A DNA stretch of 41,460 nt from Patescibacteria group bacterium UBA5194 (GCA_002412935.1 DHWA01000023.1:1-41460); one strand, 5' to 3'. Counted from the stretch's first letter, positions 1-9,246 are shown. Made by a program: numbers and translations. Notes: generated by a model not told the origin, from the sequence alone.

Positions 1-26
1 CTTGTTTTATATTTTAACAAAAAAAT

Positions 27-746
27 ATGAAAATTTCAAAACAGATTAAAGAGTTGCCTTGAAAGTATGATAATAAATTAAAAATCATAAAAAAATGAAT
101 TTTCTGGATATTGCTAGATGAAGAAGCATTTTTTATGTCAAAATACTTTAATATGAAGCTTACTAAACTTGATAAAGAAACTATAAAAGTAGGATTTCCA
201 GATCAAAATAAAGAAAAATGGTTTAGTATACTTGAAAATAAAGATTTATGATATGTGCTTTTTATTTTGCAAGATTGAAATTTATTAGAAACGACATCTT
301 TTGAATGAGTAAATTTTTGAAAAGTTTTTCAAATAAATTTAGAAGATTATAAATTCACAAAGGATCGTATTTTGCAACTTACAAAATTATGAATAGAAGA
401 AAAAAATGAAAAAAACTTTTTACTCAAAGATAAACTAGAAGATATTTTTGTTTTGATTGTTTCTATATTGATGAGACTTCCAAAGAAAGAAAGGTATTAT
501 CTAAGATCAAAAATAGAAACTTTATTTTTAGATATTCTTGAAAAAATTTATAAGTATATGTACAACTTATCAGATAGACGAGATCTTATAAAATCTATTT
601 TTTGAGAAGTTATGATTATCAGAGAATTTTGTCGTTTTTTATACAAAGATCAAAAGATAACAAGCTCAAATGTCTATCTAGATTTGTGAGATAAATTTAC
701 AGAAATACTTAAAATATCTAAATGAATAATAAATACATATGATTAA
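27..746 (+). CDS. DGR accessory protein: MutS N-terminal-like domain fused to Avd-like helical bundle
   Basis: 239 aa. Residues 1-115 resemble the mismatch-recognition N-terminal (MutS-I) fold: a run like FWILLDEEAFFMSKYF followed by KLTKLDK. Residues about 140-235 are all helical and resemble Avd, the four-helix-bundle accessory factor of diversity-generating retroelements (MRLPKKERYYLRSKIE, then REFCRFLYK). The stop overlaps the RT start by 8 nt, so the two are translationally coupled. The ATG at 27 is the only start after the in-frame TAA at 15. In known DGRs Avd binds the RT and template RNA. By inference this protein does the same and may add nucleic-acid recognition. The MutS-like part lacks the MutS ATPase, so it is not a repair MutS. 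Fold assignment is by eye. Confidence 0.72.
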
Positions 747-1890
747 AGATTTTGATTACAATGATTTATATAATGCCTATTTAAAAGCAAAAAATTCAAG
801 AAAAAACAAACAAGAAGTTTATTTATTTGATCAAAATAGAGAAGAAAGATTAAAAAATATGTTTTTAGAATTAAAATCAAGAAAATACAAACATTCTCTT
901 TATAAAAAAATTATAATATTTGATAGTAAAAAAAGACTTATATATTCACCAAGTTTTAGAGATCATATAATTCATCATTTACTTTATGCTAAAATTTATA
1001 ATCTGATAGATTCAAGTTTTCTGGACTGTTCCTTTGCTTGTCGCAAATGATATGGAAGTCATAAAGCTATAAATTATTTAAGAGATCTAATTCTAAAAAA
1101 TACTGATTCAAATGAAAAATTGTATTATTTAAAATTGGATTTTTCAAAGTATTTTTTTAGTATAAATCATAAGATACTTAAGGATAAATTAAGTGAAGTT
1201 ATAAAAAATGAAGAATTATTATATATCATATCAATTATAATTGATAGTTATAAATCCTCTCAAATTTATGATGATTTACTTGGGGATTGGGATTTTTATC
1301 TAAATGAAGAAAATAAATGAATTCCTATCTGATCAATTATTTCACAATTATTTGCAAATTTTTTTCTTGATGATTTTGATAAATTTATCAGATTTTGATT
1401 GAAATTGGATTTTGTAAGATATATGGATGATATACTAATATTGTGAAATAAAAAAAGTTTAAGTGAAGCAAAAGATGTTTTATTTAAACTAGCTTGAAAA
1501 AATAAACTTATTTTAAACCCAAAAAAAGTAAGTTTCAATATTGTTTGAGATTGAATAAATTTTGTATGATATAAAATCTGGAATAACAAAATATATGTTT
1601 GAAAATCAACAAAAAATAAAACAAATAAATTTTTAGATGTTTTAAATTGATTAGATATAAATAAATTTGATGAAAATGATTTAAAAAAGATAAATAGTAG
1701 TTTACAATCAAGATTTTGAGTTTTTTCTCACAGTAGTTTTTGAGTAAATTATTTTAAAAATAGGGGAAATATCGATTTCATTCGTGGGGCTAATGCTAAT
1801 AATGGTTCTAATGCTGGAGTATTTACGATGAACTTGAATCGGACTTCGACTAATCAGAATCGTAATGTGGGCTTCCGTTTAGTAGAGTAA
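739..1890 (+). CDS. Diversity-generating retroelement reverse transcriptase
   Basis: 383 aa. RT motifs in order: LDFSKYFFSI with catalytic D134, the DGR hallmark IGSIISQ at 197-203 (the IGxxxSQ signature that separates DGR RTs from retron and group II RTs), and YMDD at 228-231, then the NPKK and FVGYK motifs of the thumb side. Several glycines, including the G of IGSIISQ, are TGA. The RT proper seems to end near residue 345 (SRFGVFSHSSFGVNYF resembles the usual DGR-RT end). The frame then runs on for about 39 residues through the template repeat to TAA. Its role is to copy the template RNA with errors at adenines so the cDNA can replace a variable repeat in a target gene. Very likely functional, with no lesions seen. 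Confidence 0.9.
1771..1884 (+). repeat. Probable DGR template repeat (TR)
   Basis: Directly 3' of the RT is a segment richer in G+C than its surroundings that uses CGT/CGG and GGG/GGC where neighbours use AGA and TGA. It carries a dense series of AAT/AAC codons. In the RT frame it encodes IRGANANNGSNAGVF then NRTSTNQNRNVGFRLVE, which is the sequence style of C-type-lectin variable repeats of DGR targets, ending in the typical GFR motif. The AAY codons are the ones adenine mutagenesis diversifies. Boundaries are approximate. No second copy (VR) was seen in this window. Confidence 0.75.
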
Positions 1891-2073
1891 TCTTTTTTGT
1901 ATTAATTTTTAGTGAAAATTATTGATTTTTTTGCTAAATAATAGAAAGATGAATTATTGAAAGATTACAGATATTTATCCTGTATAGACTAGAAATAGTT
2001 TATCAAAGTATTTTTTTATTGTAGAAAAAAACAATTTTTTGTTATTTTAAAATAGAAATGTCACTTTTTTTAT

Positions 2074-2111
2074 TTGCATTTATATATAAATATTATATAA
2101 TTTATATATAA
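2074..2111 (+). promoter_or_regulatory. Promoter with palindromic operator for the toxin-antitoxin operon
   Basis: TTGCAT at 2074-2079 and TATAAT at 2096-2101 are 16 nt apart. A perfect 12-bp inverted repeat (TTATATATAAAT at 2080-2091, its complement at 2100-2111) overlaps the -10 box 18 nt before the antitoxin ATG. Type II antitoxins usually repress their own promoter through such palindromes. The rest of 1891-2128 holds no gene that I can see. Confidence 0.6.
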
Positions 2112-2128
2112 TATTTAACTATTTTTAT

Positions 2129-2368
2129 ATGACAACAACACTTTCAATTGATAAAGAGATAAGAGATAGAGCATATATAAGAGCAAAAACTGATAAGATA
2201 TCACTTTCAGCTGTTGCTAGAATGCTTTTACTTGATTATGCTGAGTGAAGAATAAGTATTTGAACAAGATTAAATTCAAATATTCAAGTTTCTGATATAA
2301 CAGTTGATGAGGGTACTCAACAAAAGATGGATAATTTATCAACTTTATGGAATAACTTATGAAAATAA
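2129..2368 (+). CDS. RelB/DinJ-like antitoxin
   Basis: 79 aa. The N-terminal 50 residues (TTTLSIDKEIRDRAYIRA, then SLSAVARMLLLDYAEGRI) have the ribbon-helix-helix pattern of RelB/DinJ antitoxins: a short beta strand for DNA binding and two helices. The C-terminal 25 residues are polar, as expected for the toxin-wrapping tail. It precedes and overlaps the toxin gene by 10 nt, and an inverted repeat sits over its promoter. It is expected to neutralise the downstream toxin and repress the operon. Two internal glycines are TGA. Confidence 0.7.
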
Positions 2369-2595
2369 TCTTTTCAAAAAGAATAAAACAAAAAGAGCTT
2401 TGAAAAACTGTAAATAATGAAACTATAAAAATACTTATAAGTTATTATAAGAGGTGAATTTTTACTACTATAAAATGAGAAAATCTCCTTAAGAGTTCGA
2501 AACTTAACAAGATATATGTTACAAGTGTATATTGAGAGAAAAGAATAGTTTATATGGTTGATCTAGTTTCTAAAGATGCATTTTTTTTGTTTTAA
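2359..2595 (+). CDS. RelE/ParE-superfamily-like toxin
   Basis: 78 aa, basic, starting inside the antitoxin gene (10-nt overlap). The C-terminal KRIVYMVDLVSKDAFFLF matches the RIVYxVD beta-strand pattern common to RelE/HigB mRNA interferases and ParE toxins. The protein is at the short end of the family, and I cannot pick out a full catalytic set, so ribonuclease activity is inferred. The gene pair and its operator make a type II toxin-antitoxin module the best reading. It ends 5 nt before the convergent gene at 2601. Confidence 0.6.
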
Positions 2596-2600
2596 TTTTT

Positions 2601-2981
2601 TTACAAATCATTCAACATATTCAATATATCATCAGGATCTTTCTCATTTTTTGCATCTTCTTCTTGAGCTTTTGCTATTTTTTGTTTATTGTCTTTTACT
2701 TGGAATGATTGCCATTCAACAAGATGTTTTTCATTTAGTGATTTAATTTCTTTTTGATAACTAACTTCAAGTTGTTCTAATTTCTTTTTTTCTGTATCAA
2801 GAATTTCAAATAATCTATCTATTTGTTCATTACTCATACTAGGCAATATATCAAACCAATATTGTCTTTCTTGGTCATCCATTGATTTTGTGTTTAGTAC
2901 AAGTTTAATTAGTTCAGCGTATTCAGCTTGGATTTCATCAGTTATTTGGAAATTCACTCAGTTATGTGTTATTTGAGACAT
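2601..2981 (-). CDS. Hypothetical coiled-coil protein
   Basis: 126 aa. It starts at the ATG at 2981; an alternative GTG at 2957 would drop 8 residues. The sequence is charged and helical, with a likely coiled coil over about residues 60-105 (LFEILDTEKKKLEQLEVSYQ) and an acidic tail with DPDD. A run like DDQERQYWFDILPSM precedes the coil. There is no signal peptide or catalytic motif. It resembles small coiled-coil proteins often seen in CPR genomes, but I cannot assign a function. It is convergent with the toxin gene and separated from it by only 5 nt. Confidence 0.75.
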
Positions 2982-3169
2982 AATTTTTGTATTAAGAGTT
3001 ATAAGTAATATGCTTAACAGTATATTTTTTTTTAAAATCCATATGATTTTCATTTTTACTTCAAACTTTCTACTTATGTATATTCTAATATATAATGTAA
3101 AAATTTGCAAAAAAAAATAAAAAAATATAATTGACTGTGTGTAATTAATAATTATTAAATTTTTTCCCT

Positions 3170-3427
3170 ATGTTTTATATATATTTATGAATTTATACTT
3201 TTTCTGTAATGATAATTTGGTGAGTATATGCTATAATAACTATATATTCACTTAAATTTAAAAATTTTAGTCCAAATATAAGTTTGTTTATTAAATTGTT
3301 GTTTTGATTTTTTGCTATTATGACTATAATTGGATATATACTTATTTTTTACAATTCAGATATTCTGAATAAAAAAGTAGAAGTAAATGTAGTAAAAAAT
3401 CATATTATTAATGAAACAAGCTATTAA
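3170..3427 (+). CDS. Possible small membrane protein
   Basis: 85 codons from the ATG at 3170 (other ATGs at 3209 and 3320) to TAA, with two hydrophobic stretches: one near the N terminus and one over residues 40-58 (LFIKLLFGFFAIMTIIGYIL). A -10-like TATAAT at 3232-3237 lies inside the long form, which argues for a start further in, possibly the ATG at 3320 giving a 35-aa peptide. No family is recognised, and coding is uncertain in such AT-rich DNA. The remainder of 2982-3169 shows nothing definite. Confidence 0.35.
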
Positions 3428-3461
3428 AGAAATACTGAAATAATTTTTAATAATAATTTTT

Positions 3462-3779
3462 ATGAGTTCAATTTTTACAAAAATAATAAATAGAGAAATT
3501 CCTAGTGATATTATTTATGAACAAGATAATATTATAGTTATAAGAGATATAAATCCAAAAGCAAAAACTCATTTGCTTATTATTCCTAAAAAAGAAATAC
3601 TTACAATAGATGATTTAGAAGAAGAAGACAGAAATTTAGTTGCTGAAATGTTTTTTGTTGCTAAAAAGGTAGCAGATAATCTAGGATTAACAAATGCTTA
3701 CCAATTGCATTTCAATGTTTGAAAAGAATGATGACAAGAAGTTATGCACATACATATGCATCTAACTTCAAATAAATAA
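3462..3779 (+). CDS. HIT-family nucleotide-binding hydrolase (Hint-like)
   Basis: 105 aa, the usual size for a Hint protein. It opens with SIFTKIINREIPSDIIYE, the standard HIT start, followed by KAKTHLLIIPKK. It ends with the histidine triad HIHMHLTS (residues 96-103), the active site for hydrolysis of nucleoside phosphoramidates and AMP-lysine. The triad lies after two consecutive TGA glycines, so a standard-code reading would remove it. Cytosolic. The physiological substrate is unknown. It stands alone, with 82 nt to the next gene. Confidence 0.93.
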
Positions 3780-3861
3780 GATAAAAAATTAAAAGTATAA
3801 AATATTTAAATATTGATTACTTTTAAAAATCAGCAATTTTTTAAATTTTCACTTTTTTACA

Positions 3862-5238
3862 ATGAATAAAAATAAAATAATTTTTGCAATAATATGAATT
3901 ATTATTTTGATACTAGTTTTTTGGTGAGTTTTTCTTATGAATTCATCATCAAAAAATAATGCAAATAAATCTAAAACGGCAGGAGATTTTGTTATATGGA
4001 CTTATGGCTTAGATAAAGTAAAATTAGATGAAGTAGTAAAATGATTCAAGAGTAAGGCAAAAAATTATGAAAGTAAAAATATTGTGGTTGAGAATTTTGC
4101 AAATTATGCTGATTATAAGGAAACTTTATTAGCATCAATTGTATCATGAAAATCACCTGATATCTTTCTTTTAGATAATTTTGAAAATTCATATTTAGAA
4201 AATAATGTATTATGAATAAATCCAAATGCAGTAAACCCAAATGATTTTAGAAAAAATTATAAAACTTTTTTTGTTGATAATTTATTAAAAGAAACAACTG
4301 ATGAAAATGAGAAAAAAATTGAATTTGTTAAGTGAATTCCTATATGATATGAGACTTTATGAATTTTTTATAATAGAAAATTTAATGTAAAAGCAAGTGA
4401 TTTATGATCTTGGGCTTGAGTAGGAAATTTTATTGATTATTTAAAAGAGAGAAATCCAGATATTGTTCCTTTGTGAATTATGAACTCTAGTATAGATAAT
4501 AATAGTGATGTTATGACTCAATTTTTTATGTTTTCAGAATCATTACCTATTTCATTAGATGAAGTAAAAGATGTATGAGTAAATGAAGCATTTTGAAGTT
4601 ATCAAACTTATTTTAATCAGCTAAAATCTTCTAACTCAAGTGAAAGTTCTACAGAAACACAATATTATGATTGAGAAAATTCTTGAAAAACAAATTTAGA
4701 GTTATTTAGTGAATGAAATGAAGCTATGATAGTTGGTTATCCTAGTATGATAAATGCTTTAGATGAGGCTTGATTTAATAGTGCTTATTTATTTGCTGAA
4801 CCATTTCCTCATTATTTTTCTTGAAAATGAAAAACACTTGTTAAATATAGTTATTTTGTGGTAAATAAAAGTACAAAAGATGAAACATTGGCTTTTGACT
4901 TTTTGACATATTTATCAAGTGAAGAATGAGCAAAAGTATTTTTGAATCAATTTACTTATCTTTTACCTGCTATGGTAACTTTAGAACAAGATAAATTATG
5001 AGAAAAAATTCATCCTTCATATAATTTGACATTGTCTGATTTTTATAAAGGTTGAGATGACTCATTATTGTCATCTTTTGATAAATGAATAGAGGTTTCA
5101 TATGATCAAGAACTTAAAAATATCGTAAAAGATAATTATGGTTATTTAGAAAAATTTAAAAAAGCTCAAAAAGTTATTATGTGTAAATATAAGAAAACTT
5201 ATAATTTAGAAGGTCTATCTGTTGATTGTGATAAATAG
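3862..5238 (+). CDS. ABC transporter extracellular solute-binding protein (family 1-like)
   Basis: 458 aa. A hydrophobic N-terminal segment (residues 6-28) anchors or exports it; there is no lipobox cysteine. The mature part has the pattern of sugar-type binding proteins: DFVIWTYGLDKVKL, then ESKNIVVENFANYADYKETL, SPDIFLLD, KGIPIGYETLGIFYNRK, and later EAMIVGYPSMINALDEAGF and a segment around FDFLTYLSSEEGAKVFL near the end. Serine/glutamate-rich linker at about 255-275. No permease or ATPase lies next to it, so the transporter partner must be elsewhere. The ligand is unknown. Many TGA codons, all at glycine-compatible positions. Confidence 0.85.
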
Positions 5239-5265
5239 AATGCAGGATTATAGACTATAAAACTT

Positions 5266-5340
5266 AGTACCGGTTCCTCATAATTAACATATTAGTACTT
5301 AAAATTATATTATTTCTTTCTAAAAGCTGGAACCGGTACT
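5266..5340. repeat. Perfect 12-bp inverted repeat with 51-nt loop
   Basis: AGTACCGGTTCC at 5266-5277 and its exact complement at 5329-5340 flank an AT-rich 51-nt loop in the gap between the solute-binding protein and hemW. The arms are half G+C in a region that is otherwise almost all A+T. No T-run follows closely, so it is not an ordinary terminator. It could be a structured RNA, a binding site, or a remnant of a mobile element. Confidence 0.6.
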
Positions 5341-5379
5341 GTGAGATAGGGGTTTTCTATTTTTTAATTATTCAGTATT

Positions 5380-6543
5380 TTGTTTTGTTATATTCATATT
5401 CCATTTTGTCAAAGCAGATGCAAATATTGTAGATTTTCTACTTTTGCATGAAAACCAGATTTAGATAAAGAAATTTATGTTGATTATTTAGTGAAAAATA
5501 TTGAAAATGGGGTGCTTCATACTCCCTGTACTCTGGCAATATCGCAATGACAAAATAGTGAATCACAGAAAACTCTTAATTCCATCTACTTTTGATGATG
5601 AACTCCAACTAGTTTAAGTAATAGTCAATTAGAAAAAATTATTATAGCTTTAAAAAATAAATTTAGTTTTGGAAAAGATATAGAAATAACTTTAGAAACT
5701 ACTATTAATAATATTACAGAAGAAAATTTAATTATATGGAAAAAAATATGAATTAATAGGCTAAGTATATGAATACAAACATTAAATAATGAATCACTAA
5801 AAGAAATTTGAAGATCAAGTAAAGAAGAAATCATAGAAAAATTAGATATCATTGAAAATCTATTTAAAAAAAACTGTCATTCCCTTGAAGAAGGGAATCT
5901 TCCTTGTATTTGTTTTAATTGATTATCTATATCTTTAGACTTCATCATCTGACTTCCTTATGTAAAAAAATGAGAATTATTACAAGATTTAAAATTTATT
6001 ATTGAAAAATATGATTTTATAAATCATATATCGCTTTATATGCTTGAAGAATATTATGATTATCCAGAAAAATGGCAGGATTTAAGTATATCTGAAGAAG
6101 ATTTTTTAGAAGAATATTTGCTTTGTAAAAATTACCTTGAAGAAAAATGATTTAAAAGATATGAGTTATCAAACTTTGCTAAAAAATGATATGAGTGTAA
6201 GCATAATAAAGCTTATTGGAATCATAAAAATATGTTAGCATTTTGACTTTGAGCACATTGATTTTTAGATTGAGTTAGATATGCTTATCCAAATAATTTC
6301 ACTGATTATTATTCTTGAAAACTTGATTATGTTGAGGAATTAAGTAACAAAGATTTGTTTCTAGAAAAAATTATGTTTGGTCTTAGGACTATTTGATTAG
6401 AGCAAGAAATTTATAAGAAATTAAATCAAGAAAAAACCAAGTATTTTATAGAACAAAAATTACTTGATTTTAAACAAGATAAATTAGTTTTATTAGACAA
6501 TTGAGTAGTTTTAATTGATTATATAATTAAAGAAATAGTATAA
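5380..6543 (+). CDS. hemW: HemW-like radical SAM protein (coproporphyrinogen oxidase-like)
   Basis: About 387 aa. The N terminus reads YIHIPFCQSRCKYCRFST: the CX3CX2C cluster of radical SAM enzymes in the HemW form. GGGTPTSLS (SAM binding) is encoded by three consecutive TGAs plus ACT. RLSIGIQTLNNESLKEIGR and FIIGLPY are the other family blocks, and YELSNFAK with HNKAYW belong to the HemW C-terminal half. HemW binds heme and is thought to be a heme chaperone. No ATG exists between the in-frame TAA at 5365 and the CxxxCxxC motif, so the start is probably the TTG at 5380. Two extra stretches (about residues 43-61 and 166-178) come from palindromic repeats inserted in frame (see repeats). Confidence 0.85.
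5507..5560. repeat. Palindromic-repeat-derived insertion 1 in hemW
   Basis: This segment adds about 18 residues (VLHTPCTLAISQGQN) between the helix after the FeS motif and the strand leading to GGGTPT, where HemW proteins normally have only a short link. Read on the minus strand it begins TTGTCATTGCGA and ends GTATGAAGCA. These two blocks also make up the left arm of the element in cysS (30704-30731). The frame is kept open partly because its TGA is read as Gly. Confidence 0.6.
5875..5911. repeat. Palindromic repeat insertion 2 in hemW (37-nt family copy)
   Basis: TGTCATTCCCTTGAAGAAGG followed by GAATCTTCCTTG: an inverted repeat (TTCCCTT/AAGGGAA) inside the coding sequence, encoding CHSLEEGNLPCI in frame between a helix and the strand SISLDFIIGLPY. 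A 37-nt stretch (5874-5910) is repeated without mismatch on the opposite strand at 10726-10762, and shorter relatives are at 10793 and 11148. This is strong evidence that it is an insertion and not ancestral HemW sequence. Confidence 0.8.
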
Positions 6544-6553
6544 TAAAAAAAAT

Positions 6554-6588
6554 AAATTTCCACAATTTAGTGGAAATTTGTTTTTTTT
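6554..6588 (+). terminator. Terminator after hemW
   Basis: AAATTTCCAC (6554-6563) pairs with GTGGAAATTT (6570-6579) around a 6-nt loop, followed by a run of eight T. It lies 11 nt after the hemW stop. Confidence 0.85.
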
Positions 6589-6639
6589 ATTTATTTAAGA
6601 TATAATTTAATAGTTTTAAAATTTTAAAAATATTAAATT

Positions 6640-8706
6640 ATGCTAAAAAAAATAATTTCTGTAATTATAAGTGTATTATTTATAATTAATTCTACATTTG
6701 CAACGATAGAATTTTGATGAAATAATGAAAATACTAATTATAATACTATTTGAGAAGTAAATAAACAAATTATTATGTCTACTTTAAAAATAAAAAAAAT
6801 TAAATGATGAGATTTATACTTATCAAAGTTATGAACAATAGAAACTATAATTAATTCTGCAGAAAATTTAGAAACTCTTAATTTAATGACAGAATTAAAT
6901 AATCAAAAAAATATAAATAATACAAAGTTAAGAAGTTCAGATAATACAAGTTATGAGATTTACAAATTAATTGATTTGAAAATCAAAAAAAGAACTATTC
7001 AAATAGAAGAAGAAAAATATAATAATATAATTAGTTTGGTTAATAAACCTTGAATTAGTAAAGAAGAAATAAAAAAAGTTGAAGATGAAATAGTTAAACT
7101 TCAATTAACTTTACTTGATAATAGTAAAAGTATTGTCGAAAAAATATTAAAAAACATAAATGATAATCTAAATTATGAAGATAATTGAAATATAAAATTT
7201 GATTTTGAATGAAATTCAACAAATTTTTGAAGTTGAAAAGTTACTTTTAATATGCCGAATTATAAGATAAATAATGAAAAGTTTGACAGTGAGTTACAAT
7301 CTCAAATAGATTTATTAATTGAAACTAGTTTAATTTGAAAAGAATCATTTAAAATACAGTTTAGTTCTTTTGTTGATTTTATTACAAAAGATTCAAATAT
7401 GTATTTATTAATGAATAAATTAAAATATTCTTGAATTGAGAAAATTGATGATACTTGAGAAATTGAAAAAGTCTTTAAAAAATTAAAATTATTTGCATCT
7501 AATAATGAATATTTAAAAATGGAGCAAGATGTGAATTGATGAAATACAGGTGTAAAAGAAATTCAATACGCATTAAATTTATATAAAAATTTCAAAATTT
7601 CAGATATAAATTCTATATATAATAAATGACAAGATATTTTAAAATCTCCTATGTTTAAAGTTTATAAAAAAAATTGAAATAAATATTTAATCATACCTTC
7701 AAAAGAAGCTTGTGATACAATTATGTCTTTGCAATACAAATTTAAATGAATATGAAATTTACACTGTAGTGATAATGAATATTATAATATGGTAAAAGAA
7801 ATAGTTGAAAAATGAAATATATATATTATTTTATGAAGAAATTTAAATACTATATGATTTGATTTATTGGAAAATCCTCAAGTATCTTTAAATGCTAAAT
7901 TAGATTATTCAGATACAAAAATCGAAAATCTTAATCTAAAGGTTACCCCAAAAGATGAGAAATATGCTTGAGAATTTATTGAGTTAGATTTTGTTAACTG
8001 AAAGAAATTAGATATATTATTTAATGCTAAATCTGATGATATTGATTTATCTTTTAAATCATTACTCGATAAAGATAATTATTTTACAAATATAGATTAT
8101 ATTTGAAATTTTTCAAGAAATCTAAATACAAGCTTTAAACTTGAAAATGGTTCTTTTAAATGAAATTTTGATTCTAAAAAGGATTGATATGATTATAATT
8201 CTGGTAAAGCTATAGAGTGAAATTATGTTTATAAATGAAGTCTAACTTGAACAATAAAGGAACATAAAGTAAATTGATTTAATTTTGAAGCTTCTTGAAA
8301 GGATGCTATAAAAAATCAAGATATATTATTACTGAAATTAAAATTAATCAATAATATTATAACTTGAACTATAAAAGTGTATGATATAAATGAAGAAATA
8401 TTAAATATTGTAACAACATGAAAATATGATAAAGATATTTTTGAATTAAATAATAAAATTAGTTTTAAAAATATTTTTAAGAAACAAGAAAAGAAAGAAA
8501 ATACTGATAACACAATTAAATCTAACTTAAATTTCAAATATTATTGAGATATTTATAATTATAATAGGGAAATGAACTTTGATGTTTATATTTCAAATAA
8601 AGATTATATAAAATGGAAACTTACATCTGATAACAAAAGAATAAAAACAGAAACACTGAAAATCAAGAAACCAAGTAATATCAAAACAGTTGATGATTTA
8701 GAATAA
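6640..8706 (+). CDS. Large secreted protein of unknown function
   Basis: 688 aa. The N terminus has KK followed by about 15 hydrophobic residues ending STFA, a typical signal peptide cut near residue 21. The body is rich in Asn, Lys, Ile and Glu. A helical, coiled-coil-like region at about 100-190 is followed by repeated beta-strand-like segments (LNAKLDYSDTKIENLNLKV, then GNFDSKKDGYDYNSGKA), giving a look like a beta-helix or beta-barrel surface protein. A single Cys pair (ACDTIMS, LHCSD) may form a disulfide. No catalytic motif and no family recognised. It stands alone between two terminators, with a -10-like TATAAT at 6601-6606 upstream. Many Gly codons are TGA, as in its neighbours. Confidence 0.75.
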
Positions 8707-8722
8707 AAAATTTAAAACAAAA

Positions 8723-8753
8723 AAATAGTATGGAAATTTCCATACTATTTTTC
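8723..8753. terminator. Bidirectional terminator between convergent genes
   Basis: AAATAGTATGGAAATT pairs with its downstream complement (palindrome 8723-8750). A-run on the left, T-run on the right, so it can stop transcription from both sides. The stop codon of the minus-strand hibernation factor gene (8745-8747) lies inside the stem. Confidence 0.85.
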
Positions 8754-9053
8754 ATCACTTAGTTGTCATTTAATATGTTCGAATAGGTGATTAATTAAAT
8801 CATCTAAATTTTTAAAATCTTCTCTTTCTGTTCTATAAGTTTCTCAGTCAAAAACAGCATTTATATTTCAATTAAAAAGTCATTTTTTATTTTTATTTAT
8901 TGTAACTTTTAAAGTTCCTATAGAATCTTCTTTTTTAAATTTATTAAGATAGTTATCAAGTTTTGTTGATACATTTTCATCAACTAGTCTTTCAATAACT
9001 TCTTTAGATACTTTAAGTTCATCACATAAGTTTACATTTACTTGTAAATTCAT
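8745..9053 (-). CDS. Ribosome hibernation promoting factor-like protein (HPF/RaiA family)
   Basis: 102 aa, the length of short HPF. It starts MNLQVNVNLCDELKVSKEVI. The core has DNYLNKFKKED, the strand LKVTINKNKKG and NAVFDGETYRTEREDFKNLD, which matches the S30AE pattern of alternating beta strands, and it ends with the helix LDDLINHLFEHIKGQL seen in HPF. HPF binds the decoding centre of idle 70S ribosomes in the cytosol. Family assignment is by pattern, without the strongest family signature, so moderate certainty. The stop lies inside the shared terminator with the upstream convergent gene. Upstream, 9054-9246 has no gene that I can support. Confidence 0.6.
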
Positions 9054-9246
9054 TTTTGTCTTTTAGAAGATATAAAATATTTTCAAAGATTCTAGTTTTT
9101 TAAGGCTTTAACATAAATCTTTAAATTTTTGCAAAGATATTTTATCATTTAATTTTTTAAAATCAAGTTGAGTTTTTAAGAAAAAAAAATATACTTTATT
9201 TTATTAAATACTACCCACTAAGTACTATCTCTTAAATATTAATAAT

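Noticed and set aside
739..1320. RT gene broken by stops (pseudogene reading)
   Set aside because: The apparent breaks are TGA codons at glycine positions; with code 25 the frame is intact from 739 to 1890.
5266..5340. T-box or known riboswitch
   Set aside because: No T-box sequence, specifier loop or downstream amino-acid gene; the loop is featureless AT.
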